Assembly: GCF_014649015.1 (NCBI RefSeq)
Contig: NZ_BMSF01000002.1
Coordinates: 372,001-436,000, forward strand
From: Streptomyces narbonensis
GTDB lineage: Bacteria; Actinomycetota; Actinomycetes; Streptomycetales; Streptomycetaceae
Length of the DNA: 64,000 nt
Reading direction: 5' to 3'
Both the position numbers and the translations under genes were made by a program. Positions 15,866 to 23,849 of this stretch are shown piece by piece. The notes beneath the pieces were generated by a model. That model worked only from the letters and a program-made list of their open reading frames with translations. It was not told the DNA's origin and did not search any database. Positions within the stretch are counted from its first letter, which is position 1, and each line of letters opens with the position of its first letter.

Positions 15866-17212
15866 ATGACCGGTACCGACGTGATGCCCCGGCACAGGCC
15901 CGGCCTGGCCCTCGGCGTGCTGGCCGGAGCGCTCGCGCTCGACGTGAGCGGACTCGGCGTCCTGAACGCCGCCCTCCCGTCCGTCGGAGCGCGTTTCGGC
16001 CTCGACGACACCACGCTCCAGTGGGTCATGATCGCCTACGCCGTGACCTTCGCCGGCTTCCTGCTGGTGGGCGGCCGCCTGGCCGACGTGCTCGGCCGCC
16101 GGCGCGTCTTCGAGTTCGGGGTCGCCCTCTTCACACTGGCCGCCCTGGTCGGCGCCGTGGCACCGGACACCGCCGTGCTGCTCGGTGCGCGGGCGGTCCA
16201 GGGCATCGGCGCGGCCCTGTCGGGCCCGGCCGCATTAGCCCTGCTCACCGAGGTGTTTCCCGCCGGGCCGGAGCGCAACCGGGCGCTCAGCGTGTACGCC
16301 GCGGTGGGCGCCGCGAGCTTCAGCGGCGGGGTGCTCCTGGGCGGCGTGCTGACCCAGTTCCTCGGCTGGCGGTCGGTGCTGTGGTTCTCGGTGCTCCTGG
16401 GCCTCGTCGTGCTGGCCGCGACGCGCGCCGGACTGCCCGGCGGCGCCGGGCGCGGCGGCGGCCTGGACCTGCCCGGCGCGATCTCGGGCACGCTCGGCCT
16501 CACTCTGCTGGTCGTCGGCGTGAGCGCGAGCGGCGCGGCGGCCTGGATCGCGCTCCTCGCGGCTGCGGCCTTCCTGGTGTTCTTCGTGGTGCGCGAGCAC
16601 CGCACGCCCGACCCGGTGCTGCCCCTCGGCCTCTTCCGGATCGCGTCCGTCCGGGCCGCGAGCCTGGCGGCGTTCCTGCAGTACATGGGCTCGGTCGGGA
16701 TGCTGTTCTTCGCGCCGCTGTACCTCCAGGGCATGCTGGACTACACGCCGCTCGAATCCGGTCTCGCGCTGGTCCCGATGTCGGCGGCCGTCTTCCTCAC
16801 CGCCAACTTCGCCACCGGACGCCTGCTCGCCCGGCACACCCCGCGCACGCTGATGGCCGTGGGACTCGTCCTCATCGGTGTCGGTACGGCGCTGTGGCTG
16901 AGCACGCCGGCCGACGGCGACTACCTGCTGCACGTCCTCCCCGGCCTGGTCGTCAGCGGCATCGGCCAGGGACTGAACTTCCCCTCGATGACCTCCGCCG
17001 CACTCACCGGCGTCGCACCGGAGCGGCACGCGGTCGCCGGCGCGGTGAACGTCGTGGCGCAGCAGATCGGCGCCAGCGTCGGCGTGGCGGTCATGGTCCT
17101 GATCGCGGCGACCGGCGGCGACCAGCTCACGGGATACCACCTGGCTTACCTCACGGCGGCCATTGCCTGCGTACTCGGAGCGGCTTTCATCGCCGCGGTG
17201 AGACGGCCCTGA
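15866..17212 (+). CDS. DHA2-type MFS exporter of the biosynthetic locus
   Basis: 448 aa, polytopic with about 12-14 hydrophobic helices. The MFS motif A is GGRLADVLGRRR (69-80). The family exports drugs and small molecules with proton antiport, so export of and self-resistance to the PKS-NRPS product is likely. It is divergent from the megasynthase operon. Codon 124 (16235-16237) is TTA, making it a third bldA-dependent gene of this locus. The start is the ATG with a weak GGGTGA sequence upstream; an in-frame ATG lies at codon 7. Confidence 0.9.
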   Translation: MTGTDVMPRHRPGLALGVLAGALALDVSGLGVLNAALPSVGARFGLDDTTLQWVMIAYAVTFAGFLLVGGRLADVLGRRRVFEFGVALFTLAALVGAVAPDTAVLLGARAVQGIGAALSGPAALALLTEVFPAGPERNRALSVYAAVGAASFSGGVLLGGVLTQFLGWRSVLWFSVLLGLVVLAATRAGLPGGAGRGGGLDLPGAISGTLGLTLLVVGVSASGAAAWIALLAAAAFLVFFVVREHRTPDPVLPLGLFRIASVRAASLAAFLQYMGSVGMLFFAPLYLQGMLDYTPLESGLALVPMSAAVFLTANFATGRLLARHTPRTLMAVGLVLIGVGTALWLSTPADGDYLLHVLPGLVVSGIGQGLNFPSMTSAALTGVAPERHAVAGAVNVVAQQIGASVGVAVMVLIAATGGDQLTGYHLAYLTAAIACVLGAAFIAAVRRP

Positions 17213-17839
17213 CATCCGACCCGCCCGAATGCGCGAGAACGCCTCTCCGGAACTGCGGAAATCCGGCGGGGTATTCGGATTCGGTCGTGAGTGACGCGCA
17301 GGTGACGCGCTCTCGACGTTCGACCGAAGCGTCGGCCGTGGTGTCGGCTGCACGGTCGGTACGAGCGGGCCGGACCGGGCTCGTCCGGCATCTCGTCGAA
17401 AAACCGTAATCGGCCGGGCGATGAACGATTTCGGCGTACGCGTACGGTAACCGGTGAGCCATTCACGTACCGTACGCGTCCCGGCCGCTCATTCGGCCCG
17501 TCACGCCGAATATGTCCACTTCCTAATTTCCCGCGCCGATACGCACCGGGCCGAACTCGAAGAACGAGATGACGATTTCGGACGCGTCATCTACCGGCCG
17601 TCGGACCGAAGACCGTCCTTCGCTCCGGAAAGAAGTCGCACACCGGTTCCGGGAAAGCCCTCGTGAAGTTCTGCTCACCAACTCGTGACCAGGAGGTGTT
17701 CAGCAGGAGTAAATCCCTTTCGCGACGCCCGATTCCCCCGGCTCCGCCGCCCGTCGGGGTCGCCCACGCGCACCCGCTCGCGGCGCCGGCACCGCCCCCG
17801 CTCCCCTGGAGGCCGGTGCCATATGAGAGGGTCTGGCGA
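17213..17839. other. Intergenic region (627 bp), no gene supported
   Basis: No reading frame here has convincing coding bias, and the composition is noticeably less GC-rich than the neighbouring genes. It holds the 12-bp inverted repeat at 17438-17479 and presumably the exporter terminator and the pcaDC promoter. A 70-codon plus-strand frame (17454-17666) lacks a ribosome site and is not called. Confidence 0.5.
17438..17479. repeat. Inverted repeat, 12-bp perfect arms with 18-nt spacer
   Basis: ACGCGTACGGTA at 17438-17449 is mirrored by TACCGTACGCGT at 17468-17479. It could be a weak terminator for the exporter gene or a two-site operator. There is no T-run afterwards, so a binding-site role is at least as likely. 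Confidence 0.45.
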
Positions 17840-19099
17840 ATGAGCGAGACACCACCGAACACCCTGCAGTACCGCTCTGACGGGCGCGAGGACGCTCCGG
17901 TCCTGGTGCTGGGGCCCTCGCTGGGGACCACCTGGCACATGTGGGACCGGCAGATACCCGAGCTCACGCGCGAGTGGCGGGTCGTGCGTTTCGACCTTCC
18001 CGGTCACGGCGGCGCCCCGGCCGAGCCCTTCACCTCCGTCGCCGAGCTCGGCGACCGGCTCCTCGCCACCCTCGACGCGATCGGCGTCCAGCGCTTCGGC
18101 TACGCGGGCTGCTCCCTCGGCGGCGCCGTCGGCCTCGACCTCGCGCTGCGCGCACCCCAGCGGGTCGCCTCGCTCGCGCTGGTCGCCACCTCGCCGCGGT
18201 TCGGCACCGCCGACGAGTTCCGGCAGCGCGGGGTCATCGTCCGGACCAACGGCCTGGAGCCGATGGCCCGCACCGCCCCCGAGCAGTGGTTCACCCCGCT
18301 CTTCGCGGGCGCGCAGCCGGCCATCGTCGACTGGGCCGTCCAGATGGTCCGGACGACCGATCCCGCCTGCTACGTCGCCGCCTGCGAGGCCCTCGCGGTC
18401 TTCGACGTCCGCGAGGCGCTCGGCAGCATCGGCATCCCCGCCCTCGTCCTCGTCGGCTCCGAGGACCAGGTGACCGGCCCCGCCGAGGCCCGCACCCTGG
18501 TCGCCGGCATCGCCGACGCCCGGCTCGCCGTCGTCCCCGGCGCCTCCCACCTCGCCCCGGTCGAGCAGCCCGCCGCCGTCACGGACCTGCTCACCGAGCA
18601 CTTCGCGGGCACCGCCCAGGAGTCCAGCGGCACCCTGACCGTGCCGCCGCTGCCCGCGATCCCGGTCCCCGCCGCCGAGCCCGCCCCCGCGGCCCCGCCC
18701 GCCGAGGCCGGGACCGACAGTCGGCCCGACCCGTACGAGACGGGCCTCGGCCTGCGCCGCGAGGTCCTCGGCGACGCCCACGTGGACCAGGCACTCGCCG
18801 AGGACCCCGACAGCGACCTCCAGGCACTCCTCACCCGCTACGCCTGGGGCGAGGTCTGGAGCCGCGAGGGACTCGACCGGCGCACCCGCAGCGCCGTCAC
18901 CCTCACGGCCCTCATCGCCGGCGGCCACCACGAGGCGCTCGCCGACCACACCCGCGCCGCCCTCCGCAACGGCCTCTCGCCCGAGGAACTCCGCGAGATC
19001 GTCCTCCACACCTCCGTGTACTGCGGCTTCCCGGCGGCCGAGTCCGCGCTGCGGGTGGTCACCCGCGTCATCCGGGAGGAGACGACGCCGCCCGCGTAA
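17840..19099 (+). CDS. pcaDC: Bifunctional 3-oxoadipate enol-lactonase / 4-carboxymuconolactone decarboxylase
   Basis: 419 aa fusion. Residues 1-260 are an alpha/beta hydrolase with nucleophile motif GCSLGG, acid in SEDQVTGP and His in PGASHLAP. After a Pro/Ala linker, residues about 300-410 form the AhpD-like carboxymuconolactone decarboxylase domain (RRTRSAVTLTALIAGGHHEAL, YCGFPAAESAL). Together they perform the last two ring-derived steps to 3-oxoadipate in the protocatechuate branch. The other pca genes (pcaGH, pcaB, pcaIJ) are not in this window, so the gene is isolated or peripheral here. I start at ATG 17840, where the fold begins; the open frame extends upstream in a Pro-rich unconserved stretch. 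Confidence 0.85.
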   Translation: MSETPPNTLQYRSDGREDAPVLVLGPSLGTTWHMWDRQIPELTREWRVVRFDLPGHGGAPAEPFTSVAELGDRLLATLDAIGVQRFGYAGCSLGGAVGLDLALRAPQRVASLALVATSPRFGTADEFRQRGVIVRTNGLEPMARTAPEQWFTPLFAGAQPAIVDWAVQMVRTTDPACYVAACEALAVFDVREALGSIGIPALVLVGSEDQVTGPAEARTLVAGIADARLAVVPGASHLAPVEQPAAVTDLLTEHFAGTAQESSGTLTVPPLPAIPVPAAEPAPAAPPAEAGTDSRPDPYETGLGLRREVLGDAHVDQALAEDPDSDLQALLTRYAWGEVWSREGLDRRTRSAVTLTALIAGGHHEALADHTRAALRNGLSPEELREIVLHTSVYCGFPAAESALRVVTRVIREETTPPA

Positions 19100-19108
19100 C
19101 CTGGCCGC

Positions 19109-19744
19109 GTGAAGCTGACGAAGAAGTCCCACGCCTGCGTCCGGCTGGAGAAGGACGGGCGGACGCTCGTCCTCGACCCGGGGATGTTCACCGAGGAGGA
19201 CGCGGTCCTGGGGGCCGACGTCCTGCTCGTCACCCATGAGCACCCGGACCACTTCGACGAGGGCCGGCTGCGCGCCGCCCTGGAGGGCAATCCGGCCGCC
19301 GAGATCTGGACGCTGCGGAGCGTCGCCGAACAGCTCTCGGCGGCCTTCCCCGGCCGGGTGCACACCGTCGGCCACGGCGACACCTTCACGGCCGCCGGCT
19401 TCGACGTCCAGGTCCACGGCGAGCTGCACGCGGTGATCCACCCCGACATCCCGCGCATCACGAACGTGGGCTTCCTCGTCGACGACGGCACCGTCTTCCA
19501 CCCCGGCGACGCGCTGACCGTCCCGGACCGGCCGGTGGACACGCTGCTCCTGCCCGTCATGGCCCCCTGGAACAAGATCTCCGAGGTCATCGACTACGTC
19601 CGCGAGGTCCGGCCCCGCCGGGCGTACGACATCCACGACGCCTACCTCACCGACGTCGCCCGGCCGATCTACGACCGGCAGATCGGCGCCCTCGGCGGCA
19701 CCGACCACTCCCGCCTCGCCCCCGGCGCCTCCGCCGAGCTCTGA
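19109..19744 (+). CDS. MBL-fold metal-dependent hydrolase
   Basis: 211 aa small metallo-beta-lactamase-fold protein. The metal motif THEHPDHFD is near residues 45-53, and later ligands are in HGELHAV and HPGDAL. It belongs to the compact YfnE/UlaG-like group, whose substrates are largely unknown. GTG start 9 nt after the pcaDC stop, so probably co-transcribed. Just after the stop is a short (GAGCCC) run repeated about three times. Confidence 0.8.
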   Translation: MKLTKKSHACVRLEKDGRTLVLDPGMFTEEDAVLGADVLLVTHEHPDHFDEGRLRAALEGNPAAEIWTLRSVAEQLSAAFPGRVHTVGHGDTFTAAGFDVQVHGELHAVIHPDIPRITNVGFLVDDGTVFHPGDALTVPDRPVDTLLLPVMAPWNKISEVIDYVREVRPRRAYDIHDAYLTDVARPIYDRQIGALGGTDHSRLAPGASAEL

Positions 19745-19839
19745 AGCCGAGCCCGAGCCCGAGCCCGGAACCGAGGCCGAGCGCCGGGGTCGAGTGCTGA
19801 ATCCGCCGACTGTCACACCCCGCCAGTAGGCTTACGTCC

Positions 19840-20619
19840 ATGCGCATCGCCACCTGGAACGTCAACTCGATCACCGCCCGGCTGCCCCGCCTCCTGGCCT
19901 GGCTGGAGAGCACCGGCACCGACGTGCTGTGCATCCAGGAGACCAAGTGCACCGCCGAGCAGTTCCCCACAGAGGAGCTGCGCGCGCTGGGGTACGAGTC
20001 GGCGGTCAACGCCACCGGCCGGTGGAACGGCGTGGCCCTGGTCTCCCGCGTCGGCCTCACGGACGTGGTCACGGGCCTGCCCGGCGGCCCCGCGTACGAG
20101 GACGTGGAGGAGCCGCGGGCCATCTCCGCGACCTGCGGCCCGGTCCGCGTCTGGTCGGTCTACGTGCCGAACGGCCGCGAGGTGGCCCACGACCACTACG
20201 CGTACAAGCTGCGCTGGCTGGACGCGCTCAAGCTGGCCGTCGCGGACGACGCGGCGGGGGAGCGCCCCTTCGCGGTCCTCGGCGACTACAACATCGCCCC
20301 GGCCGACGAGGACGTCTGGGACATCGCCGTCTTCGAGGGCCTCACCCACGTCACCGAGCCGGAGCGGGCCGCGCTCGCGGGCCTGCGCGAGGCCGGTCTG
20401 ACCGACGTGGTCCCGCGCCCACTCAAGTACGACCACCCGTACACGTACTGGGACTACCGCCAGCTGCGCTTCCCGAAGAACAAGGGCATGCGCATCGACC
20501 TGGTCTACGGCAACAAGCCCTTCGCCGAAGCGGTCTCGGACAGCTACGTGGACCGCGAGGAGCGCAAGGGCAAGGGCGCCTCGGACCACGCTCCCGTCGT
20601 GGTCGACCTCGACGTCTAG
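19840..20619 (+). CDS. xthA: Exodeoxyribonuclease III
   Basis: 259 aa AP endonuclease/3'-5' exonuclease. It shows WNVNSI at the N-terminus, the Mg-binding Glu34 in QETK, catalytic GDYNIAP, and the C-terminal SDHAPV. It repairs abasic sites and blocked 3' ends in cytoplasmic base-excision repair. Length and motifs are those of the bacterial ExoIII family. The downstream stem-loops indicate a transcription end. Confidence 0.93.
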   Translation: MRIATWNVNSITARLPRLLAWLESTGTDVLCIQETKCTAEQFPTEELRALGYESAVNATGRWNGVALVSRVGLTDVVTGLPGGPAYEDVEEPRAISATCGPVRVWSVYVPNGREVAHDHYAYKLRWLDALKLAVADDAAGERPFAVLGDYNIAPADEDVWDIAVFEGLTHVTEPERAALAGLREAGLTDVVPRPLKYDHPYTYWDYRQLRFPKNKGMRIDLVYGNKPFAEAVSDSYVDREERKGKGASDHAPVVVDLDV

Positions 20620-20667
20620 GGGGTGTCACCCCCAGGGGGTTCCCCCGCCCTCGCTCCGGGGGCGGGG
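20619..20667 (+). terminator. Clustered GC stem-loops after exonuclease III
   Basis: Three consecutive complementary runs follow the stop: GGGGGT/ACCCCC (20619-20633), GGGGG/CCCCC (20635-20646) and CCCCGCCC/GGGGGCGGGG (about 20643-20667). They can form alternative strong hairpins. No U-run follows, as is usual in Streptomyces. Confidence 0.6.
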
Positions 20668-20751
20668 CGGCTTCCGTCACCCCGCAGCGAGCCTCTACCG
20701 TGACCTTCGGCTGCCACCACAAGTAGCCGCAAGACCAAGGGGGTTGGGCTC

Positions 20752-22215
20752 ATGGTGACAGATCCTGCGGATACGGTGTCCGTCAGCGGTTTCGGGGACT
20801 ACTACCGGGCGCACGCGGGGCCGCTCGTCGCCCTGTCGCTGCTGCGGGGCGCGGACCTGGTGGGGGCGGCGCGACTCGCCCAGGACGCGATGACGGTGGC
20901 CCGGCGGTGGATGGACCTGCTGGTCGCGAACGTGGCCGGGGCCGCGAAGGACACCCCTGTGGTCACCGCGCAGGCGCTGCGGTCCTGGACGTGCCGGATG
21001 ACCGTCGGCGGCGGCTGTGGGGTGCTCCGTCCAGCCCCCGGGACGGTGCCCGCCCTTCTGGGGAAGGGCAGCACCGACGCCCTGGTGCAGGTCCGGACGG
21101 TGGTGGCGCTCGCCCCGCTGAGGGAGTTGAACGAACGCCGGCTCCAGGTCATTGCCTTTCGGCTGGCCGGCTGCGCGCCGGGCGCGATCGGATACGAGCT
21201 GGGCCTGTCGATGCCGAAGGTGCACCGCACCCTGCGCCACGTCGGCAAGCTGCTCGCAGCGGAGACGGGGGCATGGCAGGGGAGAGGAGCCGAGGCGCCG
21301 GGGGATGTCGAGGGGTCCGTGGAGGCGGACGTCAGGTTCGCAGAGCTGCTGGCCGAGTTGACCGCCGCGCTGGACCCTGTACTCGACCTGCGGGCCGGGC
21401 TGGACGAGGTGCGCGGCTCCCTCGGTCCGGACGGGACCACCGCTCGCCGCACCCCCGTACCACCACTGTGGAACCTCGGCCCCTCTCTCCCCGTGCCGCC
21501 TTTCGGCGCACCGGTGCCGCACTCGTTCGCCGAGCCCGCGCCATCCGGGGTACGAGCGTACGCGTCCGGCCTCGTTCGGTTCGACGCGCGGGGCCGCAAG
21601 GCCGCGCTCGGCGGGTTTGCCGCGGTCGAGCTGGCGGCCGTACGGCTCGGAGCCGTGCTCGCCCTTCAGGTGGAGCGATTCCGGCGGGAGGCCGAGAGGT
21701 CCGGGACACGGGCCACCAGGGACGAGTTCCGACAGGAGGACGCCCGGGCGTTCGCGGTCGCACTGGCCCAGGACGCCGCGCTCGCCGCGCCGATGTTCGA
21801 CGCGGTGAAGGACCTCGATGTCCCGCGCCGCATCGGCTTCCTGGCCGCGGGCCTCACCCATGACGACCCCTGGACGAACGAGGTCTCCTACGACGGGATC
21901 GAAGCCTCCCTCGCCCTGGTCCAGTTCCGGCGCGCGGCGGTACGGGCGGCGCTGCGCGCGTCGCACCGGCCCGGTGCGGACACCTCCCCTCGGTCCGGCG
22001 GCTCGCTCGCCGAGGCCCTCACGCAGTCCCTGAGCGACACCCACCGGATGATCCGCCAGCTCGACGAACTGAACAGCGACCTCTCGCGTGCCGAGTCGAC
22101 CCTGCCGGACGGCTACTACGTCGACATGACCCGGGACTTCGACCTCCACCAGAGCTTCCACGCGGACCTGGCCCTCGGCATCGACGACGTCCGGGAGGCC
22201 CTGTCGCAGCCGTAG
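20752..22215 (+). CDS. ECF sigma factor-like protein with long unknown C-terminal domain
   Basis: 487 aa. Residues 13-55 (DYYRAHAGPLVAL onward) resemble a degenerate sigma region 2. Residues about 125-170 (ELNERRLQVIAFRLAG onward) form a sigma region 4-like helix-turn-helix (GYELGLSMPKVHRTLRHV). The remaining roughly 310 residues match no domain I recognise; they include a Pro-rich segment and Ala/Arg-rich helices. It could be a C-terminally extended ECF sigma factor or a DNA-binding protein that reused the fold. No anti-sigma gene is adjacent. Confidence 0.6.
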   Translation: MVTDPADTVSVSGFGDYYRAHAGPLVALSLLRGADLVGAARLAQDAMTVARRWMDLLVANVAGAAKDTPVVTAQALRSWTCRMTVGGGCGVLRPAPGTVPALLGKGSTDALVQVRTVVALAPLRELNERRLQVIAFRLAGCAPGAIGYELGLSMPKVHRTLRHVGKLLAAETGAWQGRGAEAPGDVEGSVEADVRFAELLAELTAALDPVLDLRAGLDEVRGSLGPDGTTARRTPVPPLWNLGPSLPVPPFGAPVPHSFAEPAPSGVRAYASGLVRFDARGRKAALGGFAAVELAAVRLGAVLALQVERFRREAERSGTRATRDEFRQEDARAFAVALAQDAALAAPMFDAVKDLDVPRRIGFLAAGLTHDDPWTNEVSYDGIEASLALVQFRRAAVRAALRASHRPGADTSPRSGGSLAEALTQSLSDTHRMIRQLDELNSDLSRAESTLPDGYYVDMTRDFDLHQSFHADLALGIDDVREALSQP

Positions 22216-22482
22216 GCACTGATTCCTCGATCCGTCCGCGATCCCGGCCGCATGCCGTGGACTCCGGGGCTCAGGGGCCGAGCGTCGGTGACGGCCCGGC
22301 TCGGAGTACCCGTTTCCCGGCATGCGTCGGTGATCGGCCCACCGCCGACCGCGGACAGGACGGCAGCAGCAGCTCGATCCGGCCCTCCGGGAGGCTTCGC
22401 CGCAGGTGGGGCCCGGGGCGCTCCGGGATGATCTCCGCGCGCCGGGTGGTCGACCCGCAGGTGACGGTGCGAGGCTGTTCGG
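22216..22482. other. Intergenic region, nothing recognised
   Basis: 267 bp between the sigma-like gene and the next small gene. I see no convincing reading frame, terminator-grade hairpin or promoter in it. Confidence 0.4.
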
Positions 22483-22926
22483 ATGAACATTCCGTTTCTG
22501 GACCACTGGCGCAAGCGTCATGAGACCGAGGACTCCGACGGGCCGCTGGCCGCGGCCTTCGACCGTGACCCCGAGGGAGTCGGGGAGCTGCTCTCCGAGT
22601 GCGAGCTGCTCCGCGCCCGCGTCGAGGAGTCCGGGGTGGTGCTCGACGACAGCCCCCGCTCCCTCCAGGAGCTGGACCAGCTGCCGCCCCGCTGGCGGGA
22701 CGACCCGGAGGAGCTCCCCTGGATCGGCAACGACGCCGGTCTCTACCTCGGCACCGTGATCGTCCGTAACGTCCCCGGGGCCCGCTGGCAGGTGTGGCCC
22801 GGTGGCGGCCCCGTCGTGCGCCTCGCCTCGGGCCGGGAGATCCAGGTCGTCGACGCCGGTCTCGACTGGGCGATGACCGGTGCGCCGGAGCTGTACCAGG
22901 TCTACGCGGAGGCCGCCGAGTACTGA
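22483..22926 (+). CDS. Small conserved-looking hypothetical protein
   Basis: 147 aa, acidic, no signal peptide or membrane segment. It starts MNIPFLDHWRKRH, and its middle contains a WRDDPEELPW segment followed by a compact beta-rich part. Strong third-position GC bias and a plausible ATG support it as a real gene. I recall similar uncharacterised proteins in Streptomyces but cannot name a family with certainty. Confidence 0.7.
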   Translation: MNIPFLDHWRKRHETEDSDGPLAAAFDRDPEGVGELLSECELLRARVEESGVVLDDSPRSLQELDQLPPRWRDDPEELPWIGNDAGLYLGTVIVRNVPGARWQVWPGGGPVVRLASGREIQVVDAGLDWAMTGAPELYQVYAEAAEY

Positions 22927-22980
22927 CCCGGCGCACCCGTACGAGCCCTCCGCACCCGTGCCGACCGCCACCCTCCTGCA

Positions 22981-22998
22981 GTAAATACGGCTTATTAC
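22981..22998. promoter_or_regulatory. AT-rich imperfect dyad upstream of the ABC transporter operon
   Basis: GTAAATACGGCTTATTAC is an imperfect inverted repeat in a markedly AT-rich patch, about 90 bp before the first transporter gene. The patch continues to a GATAGT element at about 23040, a possible -10. It is the best candidate for the operon's promoter and operator region. Confidence 0.35.
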
Positions 22999-23088
22999 GG
23001 TTTCATGCGTGTCGGCCGTGAAGTCCCTTTTTGTGGTGGATAGTTTGCGCTGACCGCGACACCGCTGAGAAATGGGGCAGGGCAGCGT

Positions 23089-23835
23089 ATGGCCGTCGTC
23101 GATCCGTTGATCGAACTGCGTGGCGTGAACAAGCACTACGGCGCGCTGCACGTCCTCCAGGACGTGGACCTCACGGTCGGCCGCGGCGAGGTGGTCGTCG
23201 TCATCGGCCCCTCCGGATCGGGGAAGTCCACCCTGTGCCGGGCGATGAACCGGCTGGAGCGCGTCGAGTCGGGCGAGATCGTCGTCGACGGCCGGCCCCT
23301 CCCCGACGAGGGCAAGGCGCTCGCCCGGCTGCGGGCCGAGGTCGGCATGGTCTTCCAGTCCTTCAACCTCTTCGCGCACAAGACCGTCCTCGCCAATGTC
23401 TCGCTCGCTCAGATCAAGGTCCGCAAGCGCAAGAAGGAGGAGGCCGACCGGCGTTCGCGCGAACTCCTCGACCGGGTCGGCCTCGCCGCACACGCCGAGA
23501 AGTACCCGGCGCAGCTCTCCGGCGGCCAGCAGCAGCGCGTGGCGATCGCCCGCGCCCTCGCCATGGACCCCAAGGCCCTCCTCTTCGACGAGCCGACCTC
23601 CGCGCTCGACCCCGAGATGATCAACGAGGTCCTGGAGGTCATGCGGCAACTCGCCCGTGAGGGCATGACGATGGTGGTCGTCACGCACGAGATGGGCTTC
23701 GCGCGCTCCGCCGCCAACCGGGTCGTCTTCATGGCCGACGGCAGGATCGTCGAGGACCGCTCGCCCGAGGAGTTCTTCACGAGTCCGCGCAGCGAGCGCG
23801 CCAAGGACTTCCTCTCCAAGATCCTCAAGCACTGA
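23089..23835 (+). CDS. Amino-acid (glutamate-type) ABC transporter ATP-binding protein
   Basis: 248 aa. Walker A GPSGSGKST, Q-loop FQSFNLF, signature LSGGQQQR, Walker B LLFDEP and the switch His in VVVTHEMGF are all present. This is a polar amino-acid importer ATPase of the GluA/GlnQ type. It is the first gene of a four-gene operon encoding ATPase, binding protein and two permeases, the gluABCD arrangement. It energises uptake from the cytoplasmic face. Confidence 0.93.
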   Translation: MAVVDPLIELRGVNKHYGALHVLQDVDLTVGRGEVVVVIGPSGSGKSTLCRAMNRLERVESGEIVVDGRPLPDEGKALARLRAEVGMVFQSFNLFAHKTVLANVSLAQIKVRKRKKEEADRRSRELLDRVGLAAHAEKYPAQLSGGQQQRVAIARALAMDPKALLFDEPTSALDPEMINEVLEVMRQLAREGMTMVVVTHEMGFARSAANRVVFMADGRIVEDRSPEEFFTSPRSERAKDFLSKILKH

Positions 23836-23849
23836 GCCGGGCGGAGACC

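Noticed and set aside
17454..17666. 70-codon plus-strand frame in the intergenic region
   Set aside because: No ribosome-binding site, no coding bias or similarity; overlaps an inverted repeat.
20695..23832. Very long minus-strand open frame (over 1000 codons)
   Set aside because: It is antisense to the sigma-like, hypothetical and ABC ATPase genes, whose motifs and third-position bias are clear; long antisense frames are expected at this GC content.
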